A DNA stretch of 64,000 bases from Dermabacteraceae bacterium TAE3-ERU5. GTDB lineage: Bacteria; Actinomycetota; Actinomycetes; Actinomycetales; Dermabacteraceae. The stretch spans positions 1 to 64,000 of the forward strand of contig JAHUUK010000006.1 in the NCBI GenBank assembly GCA_019218375.1. Direction: 5' to 3'. The translations under genes and the position numbers were made by a program. Under the pieces are notes generated by a model. It was not told the DNA's origin, did no database searches, and worked only from the letters and a program-made list of their open reading frames with translations. This document shows positions 17,975 to 26,258 of this stretch, one piece after another; the first letter of the stretch is position 1, and each line of letters opens with the position of its first letter.

Positions 17975-18994
17975 ATGGGTTCACTGTCCATGAGTTTTGA
18001 GGTCGTATCGCTGTCGGTACTCCTCCTGATCCTGCTTGCGGATCTCGCGCTCGTCGTGAAGCGCCCGCACCAGCCTTCGATGAAGGAATGCACCGCCTGG
18101 ATCACTTTCTACGTGGGTCTGGCCCTCGCCTTCGCGCTGGTCCTGGTCTACGTGAGCGGCTGGAACGTGGCCGGTAAGTTCGTGACCGGCTGGCTCACGG
18201 AGTACGCCCTCAGCGTCGATAACCTGTTCGTGTTCATCGTGATCATGGCGAAGTTCTCGGTGCCGCGTAAATACCAGCAGGAAGTGCTGATGGTGGGCAT
18301 CATCATCGCGTTGATCGCCCGCGCCCTGTTCATCGTGGTGGGTGCTGTCGCCATCAACAGCCTGTCCTGGCTGTTCTACATCTTCGGCATCTTCCTGTTC
18401 TACACCGCCTACCAGCAGATTAAGGGCGAGGACGACGCTGACGAGCAGGCAGATTCGTTCATCATGACCTGGCTGAAGAAGCACATCCGGGTCACGAAGG
18501 ACTACGACGGCAACAAGCTGCGCACCACCGTCGGCGGCAAGAAGATGTGGACTCCTATGCTGCTGGTGTTCCTCACCATCGGCCTGACCGACGTCATGTT
18601 CGCGCTCGATTCGATCCCCGCGATCTTCGGCATCACGCAGGACCCGTTCATCGTGTTCACCGCGAACCTGTTCGCCCTGATGGGTCTGCGCCAGCTTTAC
18701 TTCCTGCTGGGCGGCCTAATGAACCGCCTGGTGTACCTGCACTACGGCCTGGCTGCGATCCTGGCCTACATCGGCGTCAAGCTGATCATGCACGCGCTGC
18801 ACGAAAACACCCTGCCGTTCATCAACGGCGGCCAGAAGATGCTGTGGATTCCGGAGATCCCCACCCTGGCCTCGCTCGGCGTGATCATCGGCTGCATTGT
18901 GGTGGCCACGGTCGCCTCGTTCCTGTGGGGGCCGAAAGAGGCCGCCGAGGGTGCCGACAGTGCGGGTGCCGACAGCCCGGAGCTGAAGCACTAA
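17975..18994 (+). CDS. terC: TerC family integral membrane protein
   Basis: I place the start at the ATG at 17975 (MGSLSMSFEV), with GAGAGG upstream. The longer open frame from 17645 runs through repeat array D and is not plausible coding sequence. The 339-residue product has about nine membrane helices and the conserved acidic motifs of TerC/Alx proteins (EYALSVDNLFVF, and LTDVMFALDSIPA). These proteins handle metal ions, mainly manganese export or tellurite resistance, in the cytoplasmic membrane. A yybP-ykoY manganese riboswitch, often found upstream of this family, is not evident in the leader. Confidence 0.9.
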   Translation: MGSLSMSFEVVSLSVLLLILLADLALVVKRPHQPSMKECTAWITFYVGLALAFALVLVYVSGWNVAGKFVTGWLTEYALSVDNLFVFIVIMAKFSVPRKYQQEVLMVGIIIALIARALFIVVGAVAINSLSWLFYIFGIFLFYTAYQQIKGEDDADEQADSFIMTWLKKHIRVTKDYDGNKLRTTVGGKKMWTPMLLVFLTIGLTDVMFALDSIPAIFGITQDPFIVFTANLFALMGLRQLYFLLGGLMNRLVYLHYGLAAILAYIGVKLIMHALHENTLPFINGGQKMLWIPEIPTLASLGVIIGCIVVATVASFLWGPKEAAEGADSAGADSPELKH

Positions 18995-19042
18995 ACCCTG
19001 CGCGGCGCGCTTTTCGCCGCCGAGTTTCCACAAGCGCGTTTT

Positions 19043-19084
19043 AACAAGAGTGGGGCGCCCTAGCCTGGGTGCCCCACTCTTGTT
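19043..19084. terminator. Bidirectional terminator between terC and the GNAT-GluQ gene
   Basis: An inverted repeat with arms AACAAGAGTGGGGC and GCCCCACTCTTGTT, separated by a short GC-rich centre. T-runs lie at both outer ends, in the correct position for both convergent genes. Confidence 0.9.
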
Positions 19085-19126
19085 GTGCGCCGACGTTTCC
19101 GCCCGCCGGTTTCTGCCGCCGCCGCG

Positions 19127-20602
19127 CTATTCCCCGCTCACGATCCACGGCTCGCGCGGCATCGCGGCCGGGTCAAACACGCCCAGCAGCTCCGGTAGCG
19201 AACGCACGCCGGGGTAGCCGAGCGAGGTAGCGATCAACCCGATCACGTCGGCCCGGCTTTCCCCGCGCGCCAGCCTTTCCCGCAGCGTCACCGCGCCGTC
19301 GCGCTTCGCCAGCCGCTTTCCTTCGCCGTTCAGGGCGAGCGGCACGTGCACGTATTCGGGGGCCGCGATTCCCAGCAGGGAGCCAATCCAGGCTTGGCGT
19401 GGCGCGGAACTGAGCAGGTCGTCGCCGCGCGTCACCTGCCCCACCCCCTGGAACGCGTCATCGACCACCACGGCCAGGTTGTATGCCACCACGCCGTCAC
19501 CGCGCGTCAGCACCGTATCGTCCACCTGCCCCGTGTAGCGGCCCGCGAAACGGTCATAAACGGTGTGCGCAGGGTCGTCGGCCCACAGCCGCAGTGCCGG
19601 GGTGCGACGCAGCTCAGCCATGCGGGCCCGGCCCGCCTCGCGCTGGGCCGCCCCCAGCTCGCGGCAGGTGCCGGGGTAGGCACCGGGAGGCGCGTGTGGC
19701 GCGCTCGGGGCCGCCAGGATCTCGGCCCGCGTGCAGTAGCACTCGTAGCAAAGCCCGCGCCCGGTCAGATCGGCCAGCACCTCCCGGTAGGCGTCGGCCC
19801 GGCTCGACTGATAAAGCACCGGCCCGTCCCAGTCCACGCCCAGGGCCGACAGATCCTCTAGCTGCCTTTCGGCCGCTCCCGGCTTCACCCGGTCCAGATC
19901 CTCGACCCGCATCACGAAGCGTCGGCCCTCGCGCCGCGCGAAAAGCCAGGCCAGCACGGCGGTGCGCAGGTTCCCCAGGTGTAGGTCCCCGCTGGGGGAG
20001 GGCGCGTAGCGGCCCGCGCCGCAGAAACGCTGCGCGATCACATGGGGCGCGCCGAAGCCCGGCTCCTGCTCGTCTGTTTCGTGAAAGCCCAAGCTGGCCG
20101 ACAGCGCGCGCATGGGGGCGTTTCCCGCGTCGGTCACGATCACGGCGCGCTTCCCCGGAAAAGCCTCATCCACCTGGGCAAGCAGCGCTCGCAGGGCCTC
20201 GCGGGCGTAGCCCCTGCGCCAGTGCGCGGGGGAGATGCGCACGTACAGGTTTAGTACGTCTTCGCCGTTCAGGGGCAGGGTTTTCAGTCCCGCCACGCCG
20301 ATCGGGACGGGAGCGTCGGCGCCGGGCAGGCTGACGAGCGCGTACCCGCAGCCACCCGCCAGGCGGCGCTCCTCCCATTGCTCCATCACGTGTGCCATCT
20401 GCGCGGGGGAGGTCAGCGGTGGGGTCGTGTCGTGCGCGAACGCCGCCGGGTCACTGTGCAGGCGCGTTAGGAACTCCAGATCGCTCGCCGCAACGGTGGT
20501 GAGCAGCAGCCTTTCGGTGCGCAGCGGTGCGCCGGGCCGGGGCAGCGGCGGTTGCTGGTTGTCGGCACTTGCGCGGGCGGGGCGGGGCGGGGATGTAGGC
20601 AT
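19127..20602 (-). CDS. gluQ: GNAT acetyltransferase fused to glutamyl-Q tRNA(Asp) synthetase
   Basis: The ATG at 20602 (MPTSPPRPAR, GGTGG upstream) gives 491 residues; an earlier in-frame ATG at 20692 lacks support. Residues ~26-190 are a RimJ/RimL-type GNAT domain with the acetyl-CoA loop WRRGYAREAL. From residue ~196 the protein is a GluQRS: RYAPSPSGDLHLGN (HIGH-like signature), a zinc site CYECYC with later Tyr and Cys, and the KMSKS-like KRLAKRDGAV. GluQRS activates glutamate without tRNA and attaches it to queuosine 34 of tRNA-Asp; there is no anticodon-binding domain, as expected. Fusion to a GNAT domain is unusual and its substrate is unknown. The two domains are in one uninterrupted frame. 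Confidence 0.88.
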   Translation of the reverse strand: MPTSPPRPARASADNQQPPLPRPGAPLRTERLLLTTVAASDLEFLTRLHSDPAAFAHDTTPPLTSPAQMAHVMEQWEERRLAGGCGYALVSLPGADAPVPIGVAGLKTLPLNGEDVLNLYVRISPAHWRRGYAREALRALLAQVDEAFPGKRAVIVTDAGNAPMRALSASLGFHETDEQEPGFGAPHVIAQRFCGAGRYAPSPSGDLHLGNLRTAVLAWLFARREGRRFVMRVEDLDRVKPGAAERQLEDLSALGVDWDGPVLYQSSRADAYREVLADLTGRGLCYECYCTRAEILAAPSAPHAPPGAYPGTCRELGAAQREAGRARMAELRRTPALRLWADDPAHTVYDRFAGRYTGQVDDTVLTRGDGVVAYNLAVVVDDAFQGVGQVTRGDDLLSSAPRQAWIGSLLGIAAPEYVHVPLALNGEGKRLAKRDGAVTLRERLARGESRADVIGLIATSLGYPGVRSLPELLGVFDPAAMPREPWIVSGE

Positions 20603-20737
20603 TAACGGGCCACCGTGAATAGATAAGCGGGCGATATGTGTGTAGACAAGGCGACGGCGGCACCCGTCGCGGGTACCGCCGTCGCGTATCACCTACCTAG
20701 CTGGGATGTCCCGGCCAGGCAGGATAGGCAGAAAGAA

Positions 20738-21463
20738 TCAGTTCTTCTTTTCGCCCTTGTGGGTGTTCTTCTTGCCCGCTTCGGCGTCTTCGGACTCTGC
20801 CGGATCGTCGCCCTCGGTGAGGGATTCGACCAGGTCGGCGGCCTCGGCTGCCGCTACCTCGGTGGCCGACTTATCGTCAGCTGCCGGGTAGTGGGCGCGC
20901 GCGAAATCGGCGGGCGGTGCCCACGGATCCTCAACGGGCTGGCTCTTCTTCCAGGCCAGGTAGCCAGCGCCGGCACCGGCGGCCCCGAGCAGGAGCAGGA
21001 ACAGGAACTTACCGAACCCGCCCTTCTTCTTAGCGGGGGTGACGACGGCTGCCTGGATGTCCTTGGCGCCCTTGTCCCATTCCTTGCGGGCGGCGTCAAC
21101 GGCGGCAGCTACAGCCGCATTAACGGTGGCCTCGGTTGCGCCGTAGGTCTTCTTTGCGCGCGGCAGGTAGTCGGTCTCGAAGTCCTCACGCAGCTTCTGC
21201 GCCTGCGGCTTCGCCTTCGCGGCGATGTCCTGCACCCGATCCTGAACCTTGCCGCTCTGCTTCTGGAGGGCGTCCTTCACGGTCGGGCTGTACTGCTCGT
21301 ACAGGTCGGTGGCGCGCTCCTTAACTTCCTTAGCGCCTTCCTCGACTAGCGGGCGAACGTTCGCCAGCGCCTTATCGAGGGTGCTCTCAACCTGCTCGGC
21401 AGCCTTCTTCGCCTGCTTCTTCTTGTCCTGCAGTGCCTTGGTCTTTTTACGCGTGAACACCAT
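20738..21463 (-). CDS. Lysine/alanine-rich helical protein with one membrane segment, unknown function
   Basis: The 241-residue protein starts at 21463 after a GGAAGGGGAA ribosome-binding sequence. Residues ~5-140 form long amphipathic helices rich in Lys, Ala, Glu and Gln, probably a coiled coil. A single membrane helix follows (FLFLLLLGAAGAGAGYLAW, about 153-171), then an acidic tail ending in a Lys-rich stretch. It has no signal peptide and no catalytic motif. It is divergent from the cyclophilin gene, in the neighbourhood typical of actinobacterial origin regions, where similar proteins of unknown function occur. A structural or envelope-associated role is only a guess. Confidence 0.7.
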   Translation of the reverse strand: MVFTRKKTKALQDKKKQAKKAAEQVESTLDKALANVRPLVEEGAKEVKERATDLYEQYSPTVKDALQKQSGKVQDRVQDIAAKAKPQAQKLREDFETDYLPRAKKTYGATEATVNAAVAAAVDAARKEWDKGAKDIQAAVVTPAKKKGGFGKFLFLLLLGAAGAGAGYLAWKKSQPVEDPWAPPADFARAHYPAADDKSATEVAAAEAADLVESLTEGDDPAESEDAEAGKKNTHKGEKKN

Positions 21464-21776
21464 GGTGTTCCCCTTCCGAAAAGTGGATCCGTACTCACGG
21501 GTAAGGCGAGTACGCGTGCGGTATTACACTCCACCAGCCTACCGCGAACAGGGGGATTCACGTACAGGTGTGCAGGTAACACTCGGAAACATGTTCTCTT
21601 TTGGCTTACTTTTCGGCCGTGCTTACGCACCGCTTTTAAGTGCCGACGTAACGGCTGGCAGGTGCCCGCGTGCGGGGAAGAGGAAATGTCGGCCCTGCTT
21701 GCACACAGCCCGCTAAATCACCCGGTTACTCACAGGGACCTGCCCTAAAAATGTTTCCGTGTGTAACACTTGAAGC
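21464..21776. other. Divergent intergenic region upstream of ppiA
   Basis: This stretch separates two divergent genes and contains no credible ORF or RNA gene. A TAACACT sequence at 21764-21770 lies 6 nt before the ppiA ATG and may be a -10 element for a leaderless mRNA. On the other strand a TAATAC-like hexamer lies about 60 nt upstream of the helical-protein gene. Confidence 0.45.
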
Positions 21777-22313
21777 ATGTTTGCAACCCTTCACACTTCC
21801 GCAGGCGATATCCGCATGGAGCTTTTCCCGGATCACGCCCCCAAGACCGTAGCTAACTTCGTTGGCCTTGCCGCAGGCGAAAAGGAATTCACCGATCCGG
21901 CAACGGGCGAAAAGACCTCCCGCCCGTTCTACGACGGCCTGGTTTTCCACCGTGTTATCGACGGCTTCATGATTCAGGGCGGCTGCCCGCTGGGCACCGG
22001 CACCGGCGGCCCCGGCTACACCTTCGATGACGAAATCTCGGAAAAGGACTTCAACGCTCCCTACGTGCTGGCCATGGCCAACGCGGGCAAGCGCATGAAC
22101 GCCCTGACCGGTCGCCCCGCAGGCACCAACGGCTCCCAGTTCTTCATCACGGTTGCCCCCACCCCGCACCTGATGGGCAAGCACACCGTGTTCGGTGAGG
22201 TTGCCGACGAAGAATCGAAGCGCGTTGTCGACGCGATCGCTTCCGCCAACACCGACATGCGTGACCGTCCGCTGGAGGACGTCACCATCAACTCGGTCAC
22301 CATCGAGAAGTAA
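21777..22313 (+). CDS. ppiA: Cyclophilin-type peptidyl-prolyl cis-trans isomerase
   Basis: The 178-residue cytoplasmic cyclophilin has the conserved [20 protein letters not shown] and HTVFGEV motifs, including the catalytic Arg and the Gln/Phe residues of the prolyl pocket. There is no signal peptide. The start has almost no Shine-Dalgarno; a TAACACT sequence just upstream suggests a leaderless transcript. It is followed by a strong terminator and then a rhomboid protease gene, an arrangement common near actinobacterial origins. It catalyses proline isomerisation in folding proteins. Confidence 0.93.
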   Translation: MFATLHTSAGDIRMELFPDHAPKTVANFVGLAAGEKEFTDPATGEKTSRPFYDGLVFHRVIDGFMIQGGCPLGTGTGGPGYTFDDEISEKDFNAPYVLAMANAGKRMNALTGRPAGTNGSQFFITVAPTPHLMGKHTVFGEVADEESKRVVDAIASANTDMRDRPLEDVTINSVTIEK

Positions 22314-22371
22314 GCGTCAGCGAAAAGACGTTAGGAGATCGGCCCGCGAAGGCGTGGCCGTGAACCAAGCC

Positions 22372-22408
22372 GGAAGGCCCCGCCACAGTGCGGGGCCTTC
22401 CGTTATTT
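22372..22408 (+). terminator. Rho-independent terminator of ppiA
   Basis: Stem GGAAGGCCCCGC (22372-22383) with GCGGGGCCTTCC (22390-22401), followed by GTTATTT. Confidence 0.92.
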
Positions 22409-22591
22409 ATTGCGGCCAGATTTATTGCGGCCAGGTGGTTGGGGCACGGGGCGGAGGGGGGAAATAACCGATTCGAGGGGTGGCGAGGTTGTGGAAGGAA
22501 TAAGCGGAATAAATAGCGGCAGAGGGTGAGGAAGCAGGATTCTGGCCGCCGCCGGTTTTCGTGTCCGCCCTAGATCGTGTAGACATAAGGA

Positions 22592-23746
22592 ATGAGCCAG
22601 CCCCCTTCGCTTCCTGACTTCGGCAACGGACAGCAGCCGGAAGGTAGCCCGTTTGCACCCGGCCCCTATCCCGGCACACCGTCGTCGCCCGGCCCGGTTT
22701 CCCCTGGTCAGGGCGGGACTGGTGGGCAGTCTGGTGCGTACGGCCAGGGAGGCACTTACGGTTACGGTGAGGCGGCTCGGCCCCGCCCCAGCTACGGGGC
22801 ACCCGGTACGCCGGGCATGCCGGGCAGCGGCCCGCAGTTCGGCGCTAGCCCCGAGGCGCAGATGCAGCCGGTGGGGAACGGTGGGGGTGCCCAGACCTGT
22901 CGGCGTCACCCTGATCGGGTGAGTTTCGTGCGCTGCCAGCGCTGTCAGCAGCCGGTCTGCATTGATTGCCACCGGCCTGCCGCCGTCGGCGTACAGTGCC
23001 CCGACTGTGTTTCTGCCGCGCCGCAGACTCTGCCGCGCACCATCTTCGGCTCCCTGCTCACCCCCGGAAAGCCCCTGGTCACAATCGTGCTGCTCGGGAT
23101 CATGGGGGCGGTTTTTCTGCTGCAAAGCGTTGGCTTCGGGAATTTCCTGCTGCAATACGGCGCGTTTTCGCCCGCGTTTGCACTGGAGGAGCCTTGGACC
23201 TTCCTCACCGCCGCGTTCTTGCACGGCGGCATCGCCCACATCCTGTTTAACGGTTACGCCCTCTGGATTCTGGGCAACAGTCTGGAACCGGTGATGGGCC
23301 GCTGGCGTTTCCTGGCGCTGTTTTTGGCATCGGTTGTGGTCGGTAACGCCACGTTCATGCTGCTGAGCGACCCGATCGAGGGCACCTCTTGGCTACGTTC
23401 CGCGGTGGGTGCCAGCGGCGGCGTATTTGGCCTGTTCGGGGCCATGTTCGTGGTCGCCTATCGCACCCGCCAGGACGTGCAATCGATCATGCTGCTGCTG
23501 GGTATCAACCTGGCGATCCCCCTGTTCATTCCCGGCATCGCCTGGGAGGCGCACCTGGGCGGACTGGCCGCCGGGGCGCTTATCACCTGGCTGCTGATAA
23601 AGACGCGGGTGGTGGCGAAGCCGGGCAGCGATAGGCGGGCTGCTGTCGTAAAGACCAACGTGCTGCACGCGCTGCTGCTGGTGGCGATTCCCGCTGCGGT
23701 GTTCCTGATTGCGCTGGGGCGTTCCGTGGCTCTGGGGATTTTCTAG
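22592..23746 (+). CDS. Rhomboid family intramembrane serine protease with N-terminal zinc finger
   Basis: The 384-residue protein begins with a Gly/Pro/Tyr-rich low-complexity segment (1-100). A B-box-like zinc motif follows (CRRHPD, then CQRC, CIDC and CPDC, about 102-138), then a six-helix rhomboid domain. The catalytic dyad is visible: Ser275 in GASGGVFG and His321 in WEAHLGG. Rhomboids cleave single-pass membrane proteins within the bilayer; the substrate is unknown. The start lacks a spaced Shine-Dalgarno and has TAGACAT upstream, consistent with a leaderless or very short leader. Confidence 0.92.
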   Translation: MSQPPSLPDFGNGQQPEGSPFAPGPYPGTPSSPGPVSPGQGGTGGQSGAYGQGGTYGYGEAARPRPSYGAPGTPGMPGSGPQFGASPEAQMQPVGNGGGAQTCRRHPDRVSFVRCQRCQQPVCIDCHRPAAVGVQCPDCVSAAPQTLPRTIFGSLLTPGKPLVTIVLLGIMGAVFLLQSVGFGNFLLQYGAFSPAFALEEPWTFLTAAFLHGGIAHILFNGYALWILGNSLEPVMGRWRFLALFLASVVVGNATFMLLSDPIEGTSWLRSAVGASGGVFGLFGAMFVVAYRTRQDVQSIMLLLGINLAIPLFIPGIAWEAHLGGLAAGALITWLLIKTRVVAKPGSDRRAAVVKTNVLHALLLVAIPAAVFLIALGRSVALGIF

Positions 23747-23853
23747 CCAGCGGTTCGGGCTGGGCCGCCGGTTAGAGCGAGCGTCTGGGCCGCCGTGCCC
23801 GGTCGGCACCTGCTGCGTCTAGCTAGGGCGCACGTAATTAGGAGCGCGCGGCG

Positions 23854-23859
23854 TACCCT
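23854..23859 (+). promoter_or_regulatory. -10 element TACCCT for leaderless pcp
   Basis: TACCCT is followed by exactly 6 nt and then the pcp ATG, placing the transcription start at the start codon. Confidence 0.5.
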
Positions 23860-23865
23860 GGGGGT

Positions 23866-24489
23866 ATGGCCCTAGACGTTCTGCTTTCCGGTTTCGCCCC
23901 CTTTGGTGGCGATGCCACGAACCCCTCCTGGAGCGCCGCCCAGCACGCGGCGAAACTGCTGGTTGAGGAGGGTATTCGAGCCGAAGCCAAAGAGCTACCC
24001 GTGGAGTTCGGCGTTGCCGCGCAGGAACTGTTGCGGCTGGTGGAAGCGGAAAAACCCAGGGTGGTGATCGCCGCCGGGCTGGCCGCCGGGCGCAAAGCCG
24101 TTACACCGGAGAGAATCGGCATCAACCTGCGTGATGCTCGCATCCCCGATAACGCGGGTGCGCAGCCGCTGGATGAAAAGATTGTGGCCGACGGCCCGGA
24201 CGCCCACTTTTCTACCCTGCCCTGTAAGGCAATCGTGGCCGCCCTGGGGCGTGCCGACATTCCCGCGAGCGTTTCCTATCACGCAGGCACCTATGTGTGT
24301 AATGACCTGCTCTATCTGCTGGTGCACGGCGTCGGTGAAGATTGCCGCGCCGGGTTTGTGCACGTTCCCGCCGAGGCCGATCTGGACCCGTTGGTGAGCG
24401 GGCAGGCGCTGGCGATTGCGGCGCGAGAGGCGCTCGCCGTGGGGGATGGGGTTGTTGATGCGCGGCTGCGGGGCGGCAGCGAGGCTTAA
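23866..24489 (+). CDS. pcp: Pyroglutamyl-peptidase I
   Basis: The 207-residue cytosolic cysteine peptidase removes N-terminal pyroglutamate from peptides. The three catalytic residues are visible: Glu82 in TPERIG, Cys145 in GTYVCNDLLY and His166 in GFVHVP. The N-terminal LLSGFAPFGG is also typical, and length matches the C15 family. The gene appears leaderless and monocistronic and is the last gene before the candidate origin. Confidence 0.95.
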   Translation: MALDVLLSGFAPFGGDATNPSWSAAQHAAKLLVEEGIRAEAKELPVEFGVAAQELLRLVEAEKPRVVIAAGLAAGRKAVTPERIGINLRDARIPDNAGAQPLDEKIVADGPDAHFSTLPCKAIVAALGRADIPASVSYHAGTYVCNDLLYLLVHGVGEDCRAGFVHVPAEADLDPLVSGQALAIAAREALAVGDGVVDARLRGGSEA

Positions 24490-24497
24490 GCCGTAAC

Positions 24498-24548
24498 TTT
24501 CCGGCCGTCGCGTGTTTCCGGCCGTCGCGTGTTTCCGGCCGTCGCGTG
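24498..24548 (+). repeat. 17-bp tandem repeat, three perfect copies
   Basis: TTTCCGGCCGTCGCGTG is repeated three times without change directly after the pcp stop codon (24498, 24515, 24532). Confidence 0.95.
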
Positions 24549-24615
24549 ACGATGCCCGGATAAGCGGTGTCCGGGTAGCGGCGGCGCTATGCGGGTTGCT
24601 ACGCGGCCGGGTGTG

Positions 24616-24952
24616 TCGTCCACAGGGTTCTGGAAATAGCGCTAATCCACAATCCCCGAAGTTTCCACAAGATTTGCACTGTCTGCACATACTTGCCTGG
24701 TTTATTCACAAGGTTATCCACAAGTGGGGACAAGTTACACGAGTGTAGTTTTGCTGGTGACAGCGAGATCGCAGCCCGAACACCTGTACGACCAGGGGAA
24801 ACCCCTGTTCCTGGGGTTTCTTGGAGTGGTTCAAAATCGCTTGTGGGTAAAGGGTCGCAATGTGGGAAATCTGTGGGGATATTCGGTTCCCGATGTGTGT
24901 TAAAGGGGCGGTTATGCCCACCTTTCCCCACTTTTCCACAAGGTTTTCCACC
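24616..24952. other. Candidate chromosomal replication origin (oriC) with a DnaA-box cluster
   Basis: A perfect DnaA box TTATCCACA lies at 24714-24722. Near matches on the plus strand are at 24616 (TCGTCCACA), 24643 (TAATCCACA), 24661 (GTTTCCACA), 24702 (TTATTCACA), 24932 (TTTTCCACA) and 24944 (TTTTCCACC). On the minus strand they are at 24842 (TTACCCACA), 24861 (TTTCCCACA) and 24872 (ATCCCCACA). Ten boxes in about 340 bp, AT-richer than the flanks and free of any credible gene, is the pattern of oriC. The ppiA-rhomboid neighbourhood also fits. Neither dnaA nor dnaN is in the window, so this is an inference. Open frames across the cluster have no codon or product support. Confidence 0.75.
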
Positions 24953-25036
24953 GCTGGGGATTACTACAACGGTGTGATTACCCCCTGGTAGGTGGAGACG
25001 AGGCGATAGCGGCTGCGCTGCCTCCGCCTCGCACGG

Positions 25037-25212
25037 CGACGTCCGGGTGCGCTTTTTGCTGTCCCTTACGTTCAGGTGCACTTTGTGGGGGTTAAACCGC
25101 GTTTTCGTAGCGTTTAGTGCACCCAAACGTAACGGGGCGGGGATTACCGGCATGAAGTGCACCCAAACGTTAGGGGGCGGGGGTTATCTGCGGAAAGTGC
25201 ACCAGAACGTAA
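25037..25212 (-). repeat. GTGCAC-box composite repeat, array E
   Basis: Five boxes at 25039, 25068, 25117, 25157 and 25197 (spacings 29, 49, 40, 40). Orientation is as arrays C and D. It starts less than 100 bp from the DnaA-box cluster. The remaining 25213-25376 has no gene. Confidence 0.85.
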
Positions 25213-25364
25213 CAGTTGGGGAGTCTGCCCGAGCGTAACGATGGGGGAGGCCCGACGGAAAACGCCCTCAGGCGCTATCGGGTGGTGACAGGCGTTCCCA
25301 GCATCATCCCGCGACCTTCCGCCGCGTTCGTGCAGGTAACGCGCTGGTAGGCCCGGCATTCCCG

Positions 25365-25370
25365 TAGACT
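25365..25370 (+). promoter_or_regulatory. -10 element TAGACT for leaderless lysozyme gene
   Basis: TAGACT, then six bases, then the GTG start at 25377. This decides the start where no Shine-Dalgarno exists. Confidence 0.6.
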
Positions 25371-25376
25371 TCCCCT

Positions 25377-26258
25377 GTGCCGCGCTATACACGGGAACAG
25401 ATCTATCGCCGGCGCCGCATCGTGGCGCTGGTGATCTTGCTGCTGCTTATTAGCCTGATTTTCTACCTGATATCTTTGGTGGTTTCGTTCTTCACCGGCC
25501 CCGGTGAAGCCAATCAAGCCGCCCCGGCCCAGGGCGCGGAGGCGGGTGTGCCGATCGGCAGGAACTGGAAGCCCGCGAACCCGAATGCGATGGTTGTGCG
25601 GGATAACCCGCCCGGCTCGGCTATCCGCCAGCAGCTCCCGCGCGGCATAAAACTGGTCCCCGGTGAGGTGCTCGGGATCGACGTCTCTAATCACCAGGAA
25701 GAAATCAACTGGCAGCGAGTGGCGGATGCGGGGGTCACCTACGCCTACCTCAAGGCCACCGAAGGGGTCGGCTTTACCGACGCCCACTTCGCCGATAACT
25801 GGGAGCAGGCGCGCAAACACGGCATAACCGTGGGCGCATACCACTACTTCACGCTGTGTTCTCCCGGCGTGGACCAGGCCCGCTTCTTCCTCGAAACCGT
25901 GCCCGTGGTGGAAGATTCCCTGCCCCCGGTGGTTGATCTGGAATTCGATGGGGCCTGCAGCGAAAGACCGCCGGGCGAAAAGGTGAACGCTGAGGTAGAC
26001 ACTTTCGTGAGGTTGGTTGAACGGGCCTGGGGTCGGAGGATCGTTGTTTACACCTCTCAGCCCTGGCGAAACGCCTACGGGACGCCCGCCGAGGTGGAGC
26101 GGCCGCAGTGGTATTACGCCAATAATCGGCCGGAAGGTGAGCATGCGATCTGGCAGGTTACCTTCAAGGCGCGGGTGCCGGGGATCGCGGGGAACGTGGA
26201 TCTGGACATCATGCGTCCGGCGGTGCTGCGCAGGCAGATGCAGCTTTCTGCGCGTTAA
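25377..26258 (+). CDS. GH25 family lysozyme, membrane-anchored
   Basis: The 293-residue protein has a short basic N-terminus and one membrane helix (about 15-38), giving a type II anchor with the enzyme outside. A ~50-residue linker leads to the GH25 muramidase domain: GIDVSNHQ (Asp102), VVDLEFD (catalytic Glu189) and a closing DLDIM. It would hydrolyse the MurNAc-GlcNAc bond of peptidoglycan during wall remodelling. The GTG start directly follows a -10 box. It is the first gene to the right of the candidate origin. Confidence 0.92.
   Translation: MPRYTREQIYRRRRIVALVILLLLISLIFYLISLVVSFFTGPGEANQAAPAQGAEAGVPIGRNWKPANPNAMVVRDNPPGSAIRQQLPRGIKLVPGEVLGIDVSNHQEEINWQRVADAGVTYAYLKATEGVGFTDAHFADNWEQARKHGITVGAYHYFTLCSPGVDQARFFLETVPVVEDSLPPVVDLEFDGACSERPPGEKVNAEVDTFVRLVERAWGRRIVVYTSQPWRNAYGTPAEVERPQWYYANNRPEGEHAIWQVTFKARVPGIAGNVDLDIMRPAVLRRQMQLSAR

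Noticed and set aside
24599-25162. Open frames of 80-190 codons across the DnaA-box region on both strands
   Set aside because: They run through DnaA boxes and composite repeat E, have no ribosome-binding sites and encode no recognisable domain.
9002-25212. Possible CRISPR arrays from regularly spaced boxes
   Set aside because: Boxes are inverted relative to one another, spacings alternate 40/49/29, the stretches between boxes are themselves similar between arrays, and no cas genes are present.
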